Source of the DNA: Treponema sp. UBA1233
GTDB taxonomy: Bacteria; Spirochaetota; Spirochaetia; Treponematales; Treponemataceae
Direction of reading: 5' to 3'
Length of the DNA: 64,000 nucleotides
Assembly: GCA_002309305.1 (NCBI GenBank)
Contig: DBWR01000021.1
Coordinates: forward strand, 26,916 to 90,915
Shown: piece by piece, positions 34,882-41,914 of the stretch
Layout of the letters: each line of letters begins with the position of its first letter
Numbering within the stretch: position 1 is the stretch's first letter
Notes under the pieces: model-generated
The model's input: only the letters and a program-made list of their open reading frames with translations
Databases searched by the model: none
Told to the model about the DNA's origin: nothing
Program-made: the position numbers and the translations under genes

Positions 34882-36290
34882 ACCGTTCCTCCTTTGGAAA
34901 AAGAAAGATTCGTGCATCCCTGTTCAAGTGAATAAACCCTGCTGCATGTGGTAAGGGGAAAGTCCTGGGAACCTACAATCAAGACGGCCGCTCCATCGTT
35001 GGCAAGGGTAATTATCCTTTTAATCAGTTCTGACTGGGATTCAACATCAAGACCGTGAAGTGGATTGCATAGGATTACAAGCTTTGGATTTGTGGAGAGC
35101 TCGCGTGCCAGAATAAGCCTCTGCAACATTCCTCCGCTCAAGTTGGAACACAATTCTTCAGGCTGTATGTTGACCTTTGCCTGTTCAATCAAAGAAAGGC
35201 AGAAATTTCTTGAAAACTTTTTCTGGTAAGTCGAAAGCATTTCCGCCACTGTTAGATTTGGATTGGCCGCCCTAAAATTTTTGTCGCTTGGAATTATTGC
35301 GGCATTGTGTCTGCGTAAAAAAGCGGCTGTATATTTCTTTTTCTTCAAGTCAAGCTTTACTGTTTTTCCGTCCAACCCAGTATATTTAACAAAACCTTTT
35401 GTGCTATCCGTTTCCATTCCGCAAACTGTGTTTTCCAAAGTGTCTATTGCGGCTTCCTTTAGTCCCACAACAGCGGTTATTTCCGCATAGTCCACCCTGA
35501 TTGTCGCATTCAGGAGCGCGCTTTTGTTTTGCGGACGACTGCTTGCATGGATGAAGTTAATGCATGGTTTGGAATTTGAGTGTTCAACTGTCAGATTCCC
35601 CAAACGTTTTATGCCGTCTTTTTCGTATTGTTCTGAAAACTCTTTTGCCGATTTGTATTCACGCCATAGAATGCCTTCCTTTAAGATGCGGACTGTATCT
35701 GCATGATTTGAGGCCTCTGCCATGCTGTGGGTTATCACAATAACTGTGCTTCCCTTGCTGCACAAATCCTTTAGTCTTGAATAAAGAAAATCCCTTTCTG
35801 AAGAATCCAAAAAAGCGGAAGGTTCATCAAGAATGAGGCATGAGGGGTCTTTGCTCAAGGCGGATAAAAGTGATGAATAAAACCTGTGGTTTCCTCCAAG
35901 ATCACGGATTTTTGTCCGCAAGTTAAGGAAGGGAGCCCAGAGTTCCTTTAATTCCTCAAGTTTTTCCCTCTGGATTTTTTTCCCTTCAGCCAGTTGAATG
36001 TTTTCGAAAGTATTCAGGGAAGATGCTAAAAGTGGCCTCTGTTGGACTATTGCGATTCCTGATTTGATTGCATCAGATTCTGATTTGAAGCAGACGTCTT
36101 TACCGTCGATTTTAATTTTACCGGATGTCATTTGAATTGAACCGGAAAGTATTTTTGCAAGGGTTGTCTTTCCCGCTCCGTTTTCACCCAAGATTGCATG
36201 AATTTGCCCTCCTTGAAAGCCAAGTGAAACATTTTGGAGTACGGTTTTAAGCTTGTAACTCTTGGAAATATTTTCCAGTTCAATATTCAT
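34878..36290 (-). CDS. ABC importer ATPase with two nucleotide-binding domains, RfuB type
   Basis: 470 residues with tandem ABC domains, as in RbsA/RfuB. The first has Walker A GENGAGKTTL and Walker B CLILDEPSAFLD. Its signature helix looks degraded: SSLLSALSKDP stands where LSGGQ-type sequence is expected. The second domain lacks a normal Walker A (VVGLKEAAIDTLEN) but keeps an LSGGMLQR signature and LVILCNPLHGLD, with Asn in the Walker B position usually holding Glu. Complementary degenerate sites fit one asymmetric ATPase. It directly follows the binding-protein gene (adjacent stop and ATG). Confidence 0.88.
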   Translation of the reverse strand: MNIELENISKSYKLKTVLQNVSLGFQGGQIHAILGENGAGKTTLAKILSGSIQMTSGKIKIDGKDVCFKSESDAIKSGIAIVQQRPLLASSLNTFENIQLAEGKKIQREKLEELKELWAPFLNLRTKIRDLGGNHRFYSSLLSALSKDPSCLILDEPSAFLDSSERDFLYSRLKDLCSKGSTVIVITHSMAEASNHADTVRILKEGILWREYKSAKEFSEQYEKDGIKRLGNLTVEHSNSKPCINFIHASSRPQNKSALLNATIRVDYAEITAVVGLKEAAIDTLENTVCGMETDSTKGFVKYTGLDGKTVKLDLKKKKYTAAFLRRHNAAIIPSDKNFRAANPNLTVAEMLSTYQKKFSRNFCLSLIEQAKVNIQPEELCSNLSGGMLQRLILARELSTNPKLVILCNPLHGLDVESQSELIKRIITLANDGAAVLIVGSQDFPLTTCSRVYSLEQGCTNLSFSKGGTV

Positions 36291-37316
36291 TTATAGTTGT
36301 GGAATCTCCTTTGATCCGTCTGTAAGCTGCTTTACAAGTGAGCTCATAGTATTCCTGACTTCTTCCGGTACATTGGAAACGTAAAGCGGATCATCCTGAA
36401 TGAACTTGATGTATCCTTCCTTGATTCCTACGGTCTTGGTTTTACCCCATTCAGTTTTCCCGTTAAGGTAGGCGAGTGTAGCTTCCTTTGATGCAAGAGC
36501 CTGTTCTGTTGAGCAAGAAGAAATGACTGTTCCCGGTGCCTTTGCAAAAGAGTTTTCGTCGATGAATGAAAGGAGTATTCCGTTTTCCTTTGCGGAAGAG
36601 ATGACACCTTGGGCGGCTCCACCACAGATTGGCATGATGACATCAACTCCAGCCTGTGCAAGTGCGTCTGTTATCTCTGCACCTTTTGTTCCGTCATACC
36701 AGTTTCCTACAACCCTGAAATCACATGTGGTTCCAGCAACGGCATCCGATGCTCCCAGAGCATAATATGGATAAAGGATATTGTTCATGACCGGATATTC
36801 CTGTGCCGCGACTACAGCAACCTTGTGGCTCTTGGATAAAAGGCCGGAAATGTAGCCGGAAAGGTATGTCTGTTCCTTCTGGTCATAGCTGATGCATGCG
36901 ATGTTTTGATTCCCGTCCAATGCTCCGTCCAGCAGAACGAATTTCTGCTCGGGGAACTGCTTTACAATCTCCTGGGCAAGCTCCGGTATGGATGGGTTTG
37001 AAGATATTATTGCGCCATAGCTACCGTCAGCGGCAAGGGCAGTGAGTTTTGTTGACCATTCAGCCTGATTTGTACCTGCCTCCATGATGTACACTTTGGC
37101 CTTTTTTGATTCATCTGTTATGCTTGCATTGTATTCGTCAATTCCCACCTGTACACCTTTTGCAAGATTGGCATAGGTGGGGGAGTCTGCCATGATTCCA
37201 GGTACAAAAACTGCGATGGAAAGTGCGTTTGATTCCTTTTTTCCTGAGCATCCTGAAAATAATACTGTCAGGGCAGCCGCAAAAGACAAAATTAGTGATG
37301 TTTTTCTGTTTTTCAT
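36291..37316 (-). CDS. BMP-family substrate-binding lipoprotein, RfuA/TmpC-like
   Basis: 341 residues from the ATG at 37316 (CAGAGGTC upstream). Signal peptide with lipobox FSGC. Family features are FVPGIMADSPTYANLAKGVQ, ISSNPSIPELAQEIVKQFPE, FVLLDGALDG and VVGNWYDGTKGAEIT. BMP proteins bind purine nucleosides (PnrA/TmpC) or riboflavin (RfuA); the ligand cannot be decided here, although the four-gene order binding protein-ATPase-permease-permease equals T. pallidum rfuABCD. No FMN riboswitch is seen in the ~45-nt leader; a MarR-type operator sits in the promoter. Confidence 0.85.
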   Translation of the reverse strand: MKNRKTSLILSFAAALTVLFSGCSGKKESNALSIAVFVPGIMADSPTYANLAKGVQVGIDEYNASITDESKKAKVYIMEAGTNQAEWSTKLTALAADGSYGAIISSNPSIPELAQEIVKQFPEQKFVLLDGALDGNQNIACISYDQKEQTYLSGYISGLLSKSHKVAVVAAQEYPVMNNILYPYYALGASDAVAGTTCDFRVVGNWYDGTKGAEITDALAQAGVDVIMPICGGAAQGVISSAKENGILLSFIDENSFAKAPGTVISSCSTEQALASKEATLAYLNGKTEWGKTKTVGIKEGYIKFIQDDPLYVSNVPEEVRNTMSSLVKQLTDGSKEIPQL

Positions 37317-37333
37317 AAATGACCTCTGCCTTA

Positions 37334-37362
37334 AATATAGTTTTATATAAAACAAATGTCAA
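37334..37362 (-). promoter_or_regulatory. Promoter of the BMP/Rfu-like operon with an internal 14-bp palindrome
   Basis: On the minus strand: TTGACA (37362-37357), 17 nt, TATATT (37339-37334). The spacer contains the perfect palindrome GTTTTATATAAAAC (37340-37353), abutting the -10 box. It is a likely operator for the MarR protein encoded just upstream. Confidence 0.75.
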
Positions 37363-37376
37363 TACCCTTTGGTAAA

Positions 37377-37817
37377 TCAGTCTTTTTTCAGCTCGTTTTC
37401 CACATTGGAATTCATCTTGAGGAGAAGTTCAAGCAGCTGTTTTTTCTCTGTTGCGCTAAATCCCTTGTAGCATACCTTGAGGAGGTCTTCAGAAATGGAA
37501 GAAGTTAGTTTGTTCAGGGATTTTCCCTTTGTTGTAAGGGATATGAGCCTTGTCCTGCCGTCTGTGGGGCTGGCTTCCTCTTTTACAAGGCCTTCTTCAA
37601 TAAGTTTGCGGGTTAAAACCGTAGTTGTGGATTTATCCCTGTTGGTTGCCTCCGCTATTTCTGTTTTGGTCATCTTTTTGTTTACGGAAAGCAGGTACAG
37701 GATGAAGCCGTGTGATGACACCAGGTTTTTCTTTGCAAGTTTGGCATTGGTAAAATCTGCGGTTATTGCATGAAGGTGTGAAATAAGGGATACGACTGTT
37801 GACTGTGTGTAATTCAT
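37377..37817 (-). CDS. MarR-family regulator
   Basis: 146 residues from the ATG at 37817 (GGAGGAATTACA upstream; the longer frame to 37865 is rejected). A winged helix-turn-helix: LYLLSVNKKMTKTEIAEATN for the helices, RDKSTTTVLTRKLIEEGLV for recognition, and the wing SPTDGRTRLISLTTKGK. It is encoded just ahead of the BMP/Rfu-like operon on the same strand, with separate promoters, and is the obvious candidate to bind the GTTTTATATAAAAC palindrome and control import. The effector is unknown. Confidence 0.9.
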   Translation of the reverse strand: MNYTQSTVVSLISHLHAITADFTNAKLAKKNLVSSHGFILYLLSVNKKMTKTEIAEATNRDKSTTTVLTRKLIEEGLVKEEASPTDGRTRLISLTTKGKSLNKLTSSISEDLLKVCYKGFSATEKKQLLELLLKMNSNVENELKKD

Positions 37818-37836
37818 TGTAATTCCTCCATCTGAA

Positions 37837-37865
37837 AATCTAAAGTCTTTTGGATGATTTGTCAA
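37837..37865 (-). promoter_or_regulatory. Promoter of the marR gene
   Basis: On the minus strand: TTGACA (37865-37860), 17 nt, TAGATT (37842-37837), about 20 nt before the ATG. The rfu palindrome is absent here. Confidence 0.6.
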
Positions 37866-37871
37866 TTCTGC

Positions 37872-37901
37872 TTGACGTGTTTAATCAAAATGAAGTATTT
37901 T
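37872..37901 (+). promoter_or_regulatory. Promoter abutting the membrane-protein gene
   Basis: TTGACG (37872-37877), 18 nt, TATTTT (37896-37901), then six bases and the ATG at 37908: a probable leaderless start. Confidence 0.5.
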
Positions 37902-37907
37902 ATATGT

Positions 37908-38735
37908 ATGTTCGGGTTTTTGTTCAAAAAGAATTTCTATGACATCTGGGACAATTTTTTTCATCTCCTGGTAATCAATTTAATTTACACTGTCCTTATC
38001 TTTGGCGGAGTATTTGGTTTTCTTGGCCTATGCAGCATTGAAATGCAGACGGGCATCAGGTTTATTGTTTTGGGAGCTGCAATTCTTGCATTCAGCATGA
38101 TTTTCCATATTTTTCTGTTTGCACAGGGTAAAAGTGCGGAAAAGATTTCAAATTATTCTGTTCCAAAGCTAAGGGACTTTTTTGGTAACATTATTCCTTC
38201 GATTAAAGACGGCGTGCTGTTCGGCTTGTTTTTCGGCATGCTTGTTTTGGTTGCCATAGTGAGCATTCCCTCCTACCTTAACCTTGGGGTTGCAGACGGT
38301 GATCCTGCAAAAAGCCTTGTGGGGCTTGTCCTTGCCTTTTTTGTTTTTTGGATTCTGATTATAGTACTGCTTGCCCTGCAGTGGTTTATGGCTGTTCGGA
38401 ACGTGCTGCACAACAGTTTCGGGAAATGCCTTAGGAAATCATTCATCCTGCTTTTTGATAATTTTTGGTTTACGTTAGGAATGGCGCTTATAAATCTGGT
38501 TAACCTTGCAATTACAACATTAACAATGAGCCTTATGCCTGGATTTACCGGAATTCAGGTTTGTGCCACAAATGCCCTTCACTTGAGGATGTACAAATAC
38601 GACTGGTATGAGGTTAACCCCGGAATGACAAAGGACCAGAGACGTCATGTTCCCTGGGACCAGCTGCTGCAAAAGGACAGAAAGCTCATGGGTGCAAGAA
38701 AGCTCAGGAATATTTTCGTCCCCTGGAAGGAATAG
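37908..38735 (+). CDS. Polytopic membrane protein, YesL-like
   Basis: 275 residues from the ATG at 37908, chosen because a -10 box lies 6 nt upstream and no ribosome-binding site serves the longer frame. About six TM helices. The N-terminus FLFKKNFYDIWDNFFHLLVINLIY resembles membrane proteins of the YesL/DUF624 type, in which a short cytoplasmic start is followed by paired helices (this motif spans residues ~3-26; key residues F, W-D-N). The tail is basic and soluble (KDQRRHVPWDQLLQ). Function unknown. It is divergent from marR. Confidence 0.65.
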   Translation: MFGFLFKKNFYDIWDNFFHLLVINLIYTVLIFGGVFGFLGLCSIEMQTGIRFIVLGAAILAFSMIFHIFLFAQGKSAEKISNYSVPKLRDFFGNIIPSIKDGVLFGLFFGMLVLVAIVSIPSYLNLGVADGDPAKSLVGLVLAFFVFWILIIVLLALQWFMAVRNVLHNSFGKCLRKSFILLFDNFWFTLGMALINLVNLAITTLTMSLMPGFTGIQVCATNALHLRMYKYDWYEVNPGMTKDQRRHVPWDQLLQKDRKLMGARKLRNIFVPWKE

Positions 38736-38754
38736 ATTTTTTTCTGCCAACGTA

Positions 38755-38781
38755 TTGAAAAAAATTCCAATATAGTGTAAT
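38755..38781 (+). promoter_or_regulatory. Promoter abutting ndk
   Basis: TTGAAA (38755-38760), 15 nt, TGTAAT (38776-38781), then eight bases and the ATG. The spacer is short, so moderate. Confidence 0.45.
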
Positions 38782-38789
38782 TTAACCGA

Positions 38790-39236
38790 ATGAGTACGAG
38801 ATGTTTTGCAATGCTTAAGCCTGGTGTATTGAACCGCAGGCTAGTTGGCGAGGTAATCAGCCGCCTCGAGAAAAAAGGACTGAAGCTGGTCGGCTTAAAG
38901 CTGATGAATATTTCTCCGGAACTTGCCGCTGAACATTATGCTGAACACAAGGGTAAGCCTTTCTATGATCCGCTCGTGGATTACATTACCAGTGGTCCGG
39001 TTGTAGCGATGGTATGGCAGGGGGACGACTGTGTCACTCTGGTCCGCAAGATGACTGGAGCCACAAACCCAGCAGATGCGATGCCGGGAACCATTCGTGG
39101 TGATTTTTGTTCCCATACTTCACACAACATCATTCACGCAAGTGACAGTGTAGAAAGTGCAAATCGAGAAATAAACCTTTTCTTTACACCCGAGGAAATC
39201 GTGGATTGGGAAGATCAGGCCGCAATGTGGTTCTAA
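38790..39236 (+). CDS. ndk: Nucleoside diphosphate kinase
   Basis: 148 residues, the normal size. It balances (d)NTP pools by phosphate transfer through a histidine. Seen: FAMLKPGVLNRR at the N-terminus, MTGATNPADAMPGTIRGDF, and HTSHNIIHASDS with the catalytic His116 (Ala replaces the usual Gly after it). The C-terminal FFTPEEIVDW is typical. There is no ribosome-binding site; the -10 box lies 8 nt from the ATG. Confidence 0.95.
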   Translation: MSTRCFAMLKPGVLNRRLVGEVISRLEKKGLKLVGLKLMNISPELAAEHYAEHKGKPFYDPLVDYITSGPVVAMVWQGDDCVTLVRKMTGATNPADAMPGTIRGDFCSHTSHNIIHASDSVESANREINLFFTPEEIVDWEDQAAMWF

Positions 39237-39249
39237 AAATCACAAAAAA

Positions 39250-39279
39250 AAACCCAGTCACGCACAAAATGACTGGGTA
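39250..39279 (-). terminator. Stem-loop facing the minus strand
   Basis: ACCCAGTCA / TGACTGGGT, 9 bp with a ~9-nt loop. The T run (nine T) follows it only on the minus strand; on the plus strand AAAAGG follows. No minus-strand gene is known to end here, so it either ends an unseen antisense RNA or acts as a stabilising loop behind ndk. Confidence 0.5.
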
Positions 39280-39517
39280 AAAGGAGAGGAGGATGCAATA
39301 ATGACATTGTCTTGCATTTACACTCTCTAAACCTACTGCATATACTTAAGGTTACAGATTTTTTTAAGAATTTCAACTTTTTTTCTCAAAATTACCATTG
39401 CCGGCTTAAATTTCGGTAATTTATGGGCATTTTGGTCGAATTTTCCCCATGATTTTTGGCTTTCCCCGGAATTGGATCGTGTTTGTGGGTGCTGCCTAAA
39501 AAAAATCAATTTTTCCC

Positions 39518-39544
39518 TTTAGTTTTTTGTCTTATGGCCGATAA
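39518..39544 (+). promoter_or_regulatory. Sigma-28-like promoter of the candidate ncRNA
   Basis: TTTAGTTT (39518-39525), 11 nt, GCCGATAA (39537-39544). The -10 element is a full match to the sigma-28 consensus and the -35 matches at 6 of 8. Confidence 0.5.
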
Positions 39545-39550
39545 TAATAA

Positions 39551-39688
39551 TGTGCACGAGGTACTCTGTTTGTTTAATCCTCCCGCACAAATAATCTGAT
39601 CGGCGGACGGGGCTTTCGACATCCAGACGGCTGCCGTTTTTGGTTATGAAAATCAGAACCAGAGGTTATCCTTTGGTTCTTTTTTTTT
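39551..39688 (+). ncRNA. Candidate structured ncRNA of ~140 nt
   Basis: Begins 7 nt after the GCCGATAA box. Hairpin 1: TGTGC[AC]GAGG with CCTC[CC]GCACA (39551-39590). A second stem pairs TCTGAT (39595-39600) with ATCAGA (39652-39657), enclosing CGGC/GCCG. A terminator (39655-39688) consists of AGAACCAGAGG-TTAT-CCTTTGGTTCT and eight T. The bottom of the terminator shares three bases with the second stem, so the two compete slightly. No ORF with a ribosome-binding site lies inside. Alternatives are a 5' leader of the HD-GYP-like gene or a known RNA class that I do not recognise. The rest of the 39237-39779 gap shows only a stem-loop and a trivial 9-codon ORF. Confidence 0.5.
39655..39688 (+). 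terminator. Rho-independent terminator of the candidate ncRNA
   Basis: Perfect 11-bp stem (one G.U) with a TTAT loop followed by eight T residues, about 90 nt before the HD-GYP-like gene. Confidence 0.85.
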
Positions 39689-39779
39689 GTACCAAACTTA
39701 TCCACAAAAATTTAAGATTTTAGAGGTTTCCACTATACTTTTTCTTTAAAATCATCGATAATGGAGAAAAGAGGTCGAT

Positions 39780-41120
39780 ATGGAATCGTTGAAGGTAGCT
39801 GAACTACAGGCAGATAACAAATACGCGGCAGACATGATGTTGGACAGTCAGTTTCTATTGAATCCAGCACACTGTCCTCTTGCGCAGGAAACCATGCGTG
39901 CCCTCTTGGACTGGAACTTTGACCAGGTTTACATAAGTGAAAGGGTTATAGCTGCAGTATCAGAAGAAAAAGTTGACCTCGATGCAATTAAAAAGAATGG
40001 TGCCGTAGAAGAAAAACCGGTTGTAAAGATTACGGAAGAACAGCGTAAGGTACTTTCTGCCACGACGGAAGAAGTTACAGTAATTGACGAACAGAAGGCA
40101 GATGTTCCTGAACGCGCGTCTGATGAATACATATATCCTGGTGTAAAAGAGGCCCTTGCAGCCGCAGAAGAGAAAAAGGCTTCAATCACAAATGACAAGG
40201 AACGCATGGAGATGGTTCAGGAGGTTTATTCTTCTTACCTGAACTATTTGAATTCAGTCTACACCCATTACGCAACCCATAAGGAATTCAATACAAAGGA
40301 AATATATGCAACGGTCCGCTCTCTGTGTGAATTCATCGAGCAGCACAGGCGTTATATTCTGCGCATTACTCCAACCGTACAGGACCGCAACAAGAACTTT
40401 CTGGTATATCACGGCATTCGTTCTACGGTACTTGCCATTACTATAGGATTCCAGCTTAAAATCGAAAAGGACAAGCTTGTGGAGCTTGGTGTAGCATGTC
40501 TTTTGCACGAAATAGGAATGCTACGTATTTCACCACGCTTTTACATGAACAACAAGCCCCTTACCGTTGCGGAAAGGACCCAGATCCTCATTCATCCTAT
40601 AATCAGCTATGACATCCTTAAGGAAGCCAATTTCCCGCTGCCGATACTTCTTGGCGTACTTGACCACCATGAGCGTGACAACGGAACCGGTTATCCGCGC
40701 CATATAAGGGCATCTGCAGTTTCATTCTACGGAAAGATAATCACCGTGGCATGTTCATTTGAGGCAATCACCGCTCCCCGTGAATTCAAGGAGCTTCGTT
40801 CACCTTATGAAGCAATGATAGAAATGCTCAAGAACGAAAACCACCAGTACGATGACACTGTGGTAAAGGCACTCTTGTACAGCCTGTCACTGTTCCCGAT
40901 TGGTGCCTTCGTCTATCTTGCAAACGGACGCATTGCCCAGGTAGTTGACGTAAACCCATCCAACCCAAGGAATCCTATTGTTCAGATTTTGGGTCAAAGC
41001 AATCCCAATGGAACTCCGATGATCCTGCAGACGAATAATACTGATGTAAAGATTTCACGCGTTATGGATAAAAAGGAAGCGGCCGACGTTATTGCCGCCC
41101 TCAAGAAAACAGCTAATTAA
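39780..41120 (+). CDS. HD-GYP-like protein with an altered HD motif
   Basis: 446 residues: an N-terminal region of ~150 residues with no recognised fold, then an HD-GYP-type domain. Seen: H211 (NFLVYHGIRS), LLHEIGML with H243-E244 where HD is expected and M247 where the conserved Lys lies, HP at 272-273, HHERDNGTGYP with H296, H297 and the GYP at 304-306. HD-GYP enzymes hydrolyse cyclic-di-GMP; the E244 and M247 changes leave activity doubtful, though Glu may still bind metal. A C-terminal PilZ-unlike extension of ~100 residues has beta strands (GRIAQVVDVNPSNPRNPIVQ). GGAGAAAAGAGG lies before the ATG. Confidence 0.8.
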   Translation: MESLKVAELQADNKYAADMMLDSQFLLNPAHCPLAQETMRALLDWNFDQVYISERVIAAVSEEKVDLDAIKKNGAVEEKPVVKITEEQRKVLSATTEEVTVIDEQKADVPERASDEYIYPGVKEALAAAEEKKASITNDKERMEMVQEVYSSYLNYLNSVYTHYATHKEFNTKEIYATVRSLCEFIEQHRRYILRITPTVQDRNKNFLVYHGIRSTVLAITIGFQLKIEKDKLVELGVACLLHEIGMLRISPRFYMNNKPLTVAERTQILIHPIISYDILKEANFPLPILLGVLDHHERDNGTGYPRHIRASAVSFYGKIITVACSFEAITAPREFKELRSPYEAMIEMLKNENHQYDDTVVKALLYSLSLFPIGAFVYLANGRIAQVVDVNPSNPRNPIVQILGQSNPNGTPMILQTNNTDVKISRVMDKKEAADVIAALKKTAN

Positions 41121-41895
41121 ACCTGTCCCTTTCCTCTTCAACTTCGTTTTTAAACTGCTCGTCAATTTTTGGCGGGTGGTCTGTAAAGTACAATATCTGA
41201 TGAAGCTCGTCTTGAGTATGAATACCCCACAGCGGCACTACATTTTCAAATTGGGTAAAAAATCCGAATGCAAGCGGAATGTTTGAAACAAGCCCTCCAC
41301 AAAGCGGCTGTGATGCAAGACAACCTGTCTCGGTCTTTTCGCACAGTTCCACAAGCTCATGGCATTTCTTGTCGGTAAGCATGTTGAACGGAAACTGAAC
41401 CACATCGTATAATCCGCTTTCTATCGCCTGATTTACGAGCTCGTAGGATTCTGTTGAATATCCGATGTGCCTGATTGAACCTTTATCACGCAGACGGAGC
41501 ATTTCCTTGTATAGTCCGTCCGGTCCGTCCTCCTGGGGCACTATTGAAAGGTTGTCAAACTGATATAGGTCGATTACGTCCGTGTTCAGGGCGGTGAGGC
41601 TTTCCTGAATGTCGTTGCGCATTTCGCTGGCTGTTTGTGCGGCGGTTTTTGTTGCAAGTACGACATTCTGCCTTATTCCGTGCAGGGCTGCTCCAAGACG
41701 CTTTTCGCATACGGGCTTGCTTCGGGAAACGTCAAAGAAATTGATTCCTCCGTCATAGGCCTGCCTTACCATTGCGGCGACAGTTTCTTCTGCCTTTTCG
41801 CCAAAAGATTCAATTTCCGAACAATCCAAACTCATGGCGCCAAATGCTGTTTTGCTTACCAAAAGTTTTGTTTTTCCCAAAGCAATGTATTCCAT
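41113..41895 (-). CDS. Aldo/keto reductase-fold protein lacking two catalytic residues
   Basis: 260 residues from the ATG at 41895 (MEYIALGKTKLLVSKTAFGA). The AKR barrel is recognisable: GGINFFDVSRS, NVVLATKTAAQ, DVIDLYQFDN and GSIRHIGYSTES. Of the catalytic tetrad Asp-Tyr-Lys-His, Asp55 and Lys83 are present, but the Tyr position (D-T-A-x-x-Y in the family) reads Lys60 and the His position (Y-Q-x-H) reads Asp114. The protein is therefore unlikely to reduce carbonyls in the usual way. It follows glyQS by 19 nt on the same strand and is probably cotranscribed. Confidence 0.8.
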   Translation of the reverse strand: MEYIALGKTKLLVSKTAFGAMSLDCSEIESFGEKAEETVAAMVRQAYDGGINFFDVSRSKPVCEKRLGAALHGIRQNVVLATKTAAQTASEMRNDIQESLTALNTDVIDLYQFDNLSIVPQEDGPDGLYKEMLRLRDKGSIRHIGYSTESYELVNQAIESGLYDVVQFPFNMLTDKKCHELVELCEKTETGCLASQPLCGGLVSNIPLAFGFFTQFENVVPLWGIHTQDELHQILYFTDHPPKIDEQFKNEVEEERDRFN

Positions 41896-41914
41896 CTTGA
41901 AGAGCCCTTGTAAT

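Noticed and set aside
37317..37376. FMN riboswitch in front of the Rfu-like operon
   Set aside because: The leader between the predicted start site and the ATG is far too short and lacks the conserved RFN sequences.
39281..39330. Nine-codon ORF behind AGGAGAGGAGG after the ndk stem-loop
   Set aside because: The ribosome-binding site is good, but the ORF is too short to support as a gene and no downstream gene is coupled to it.
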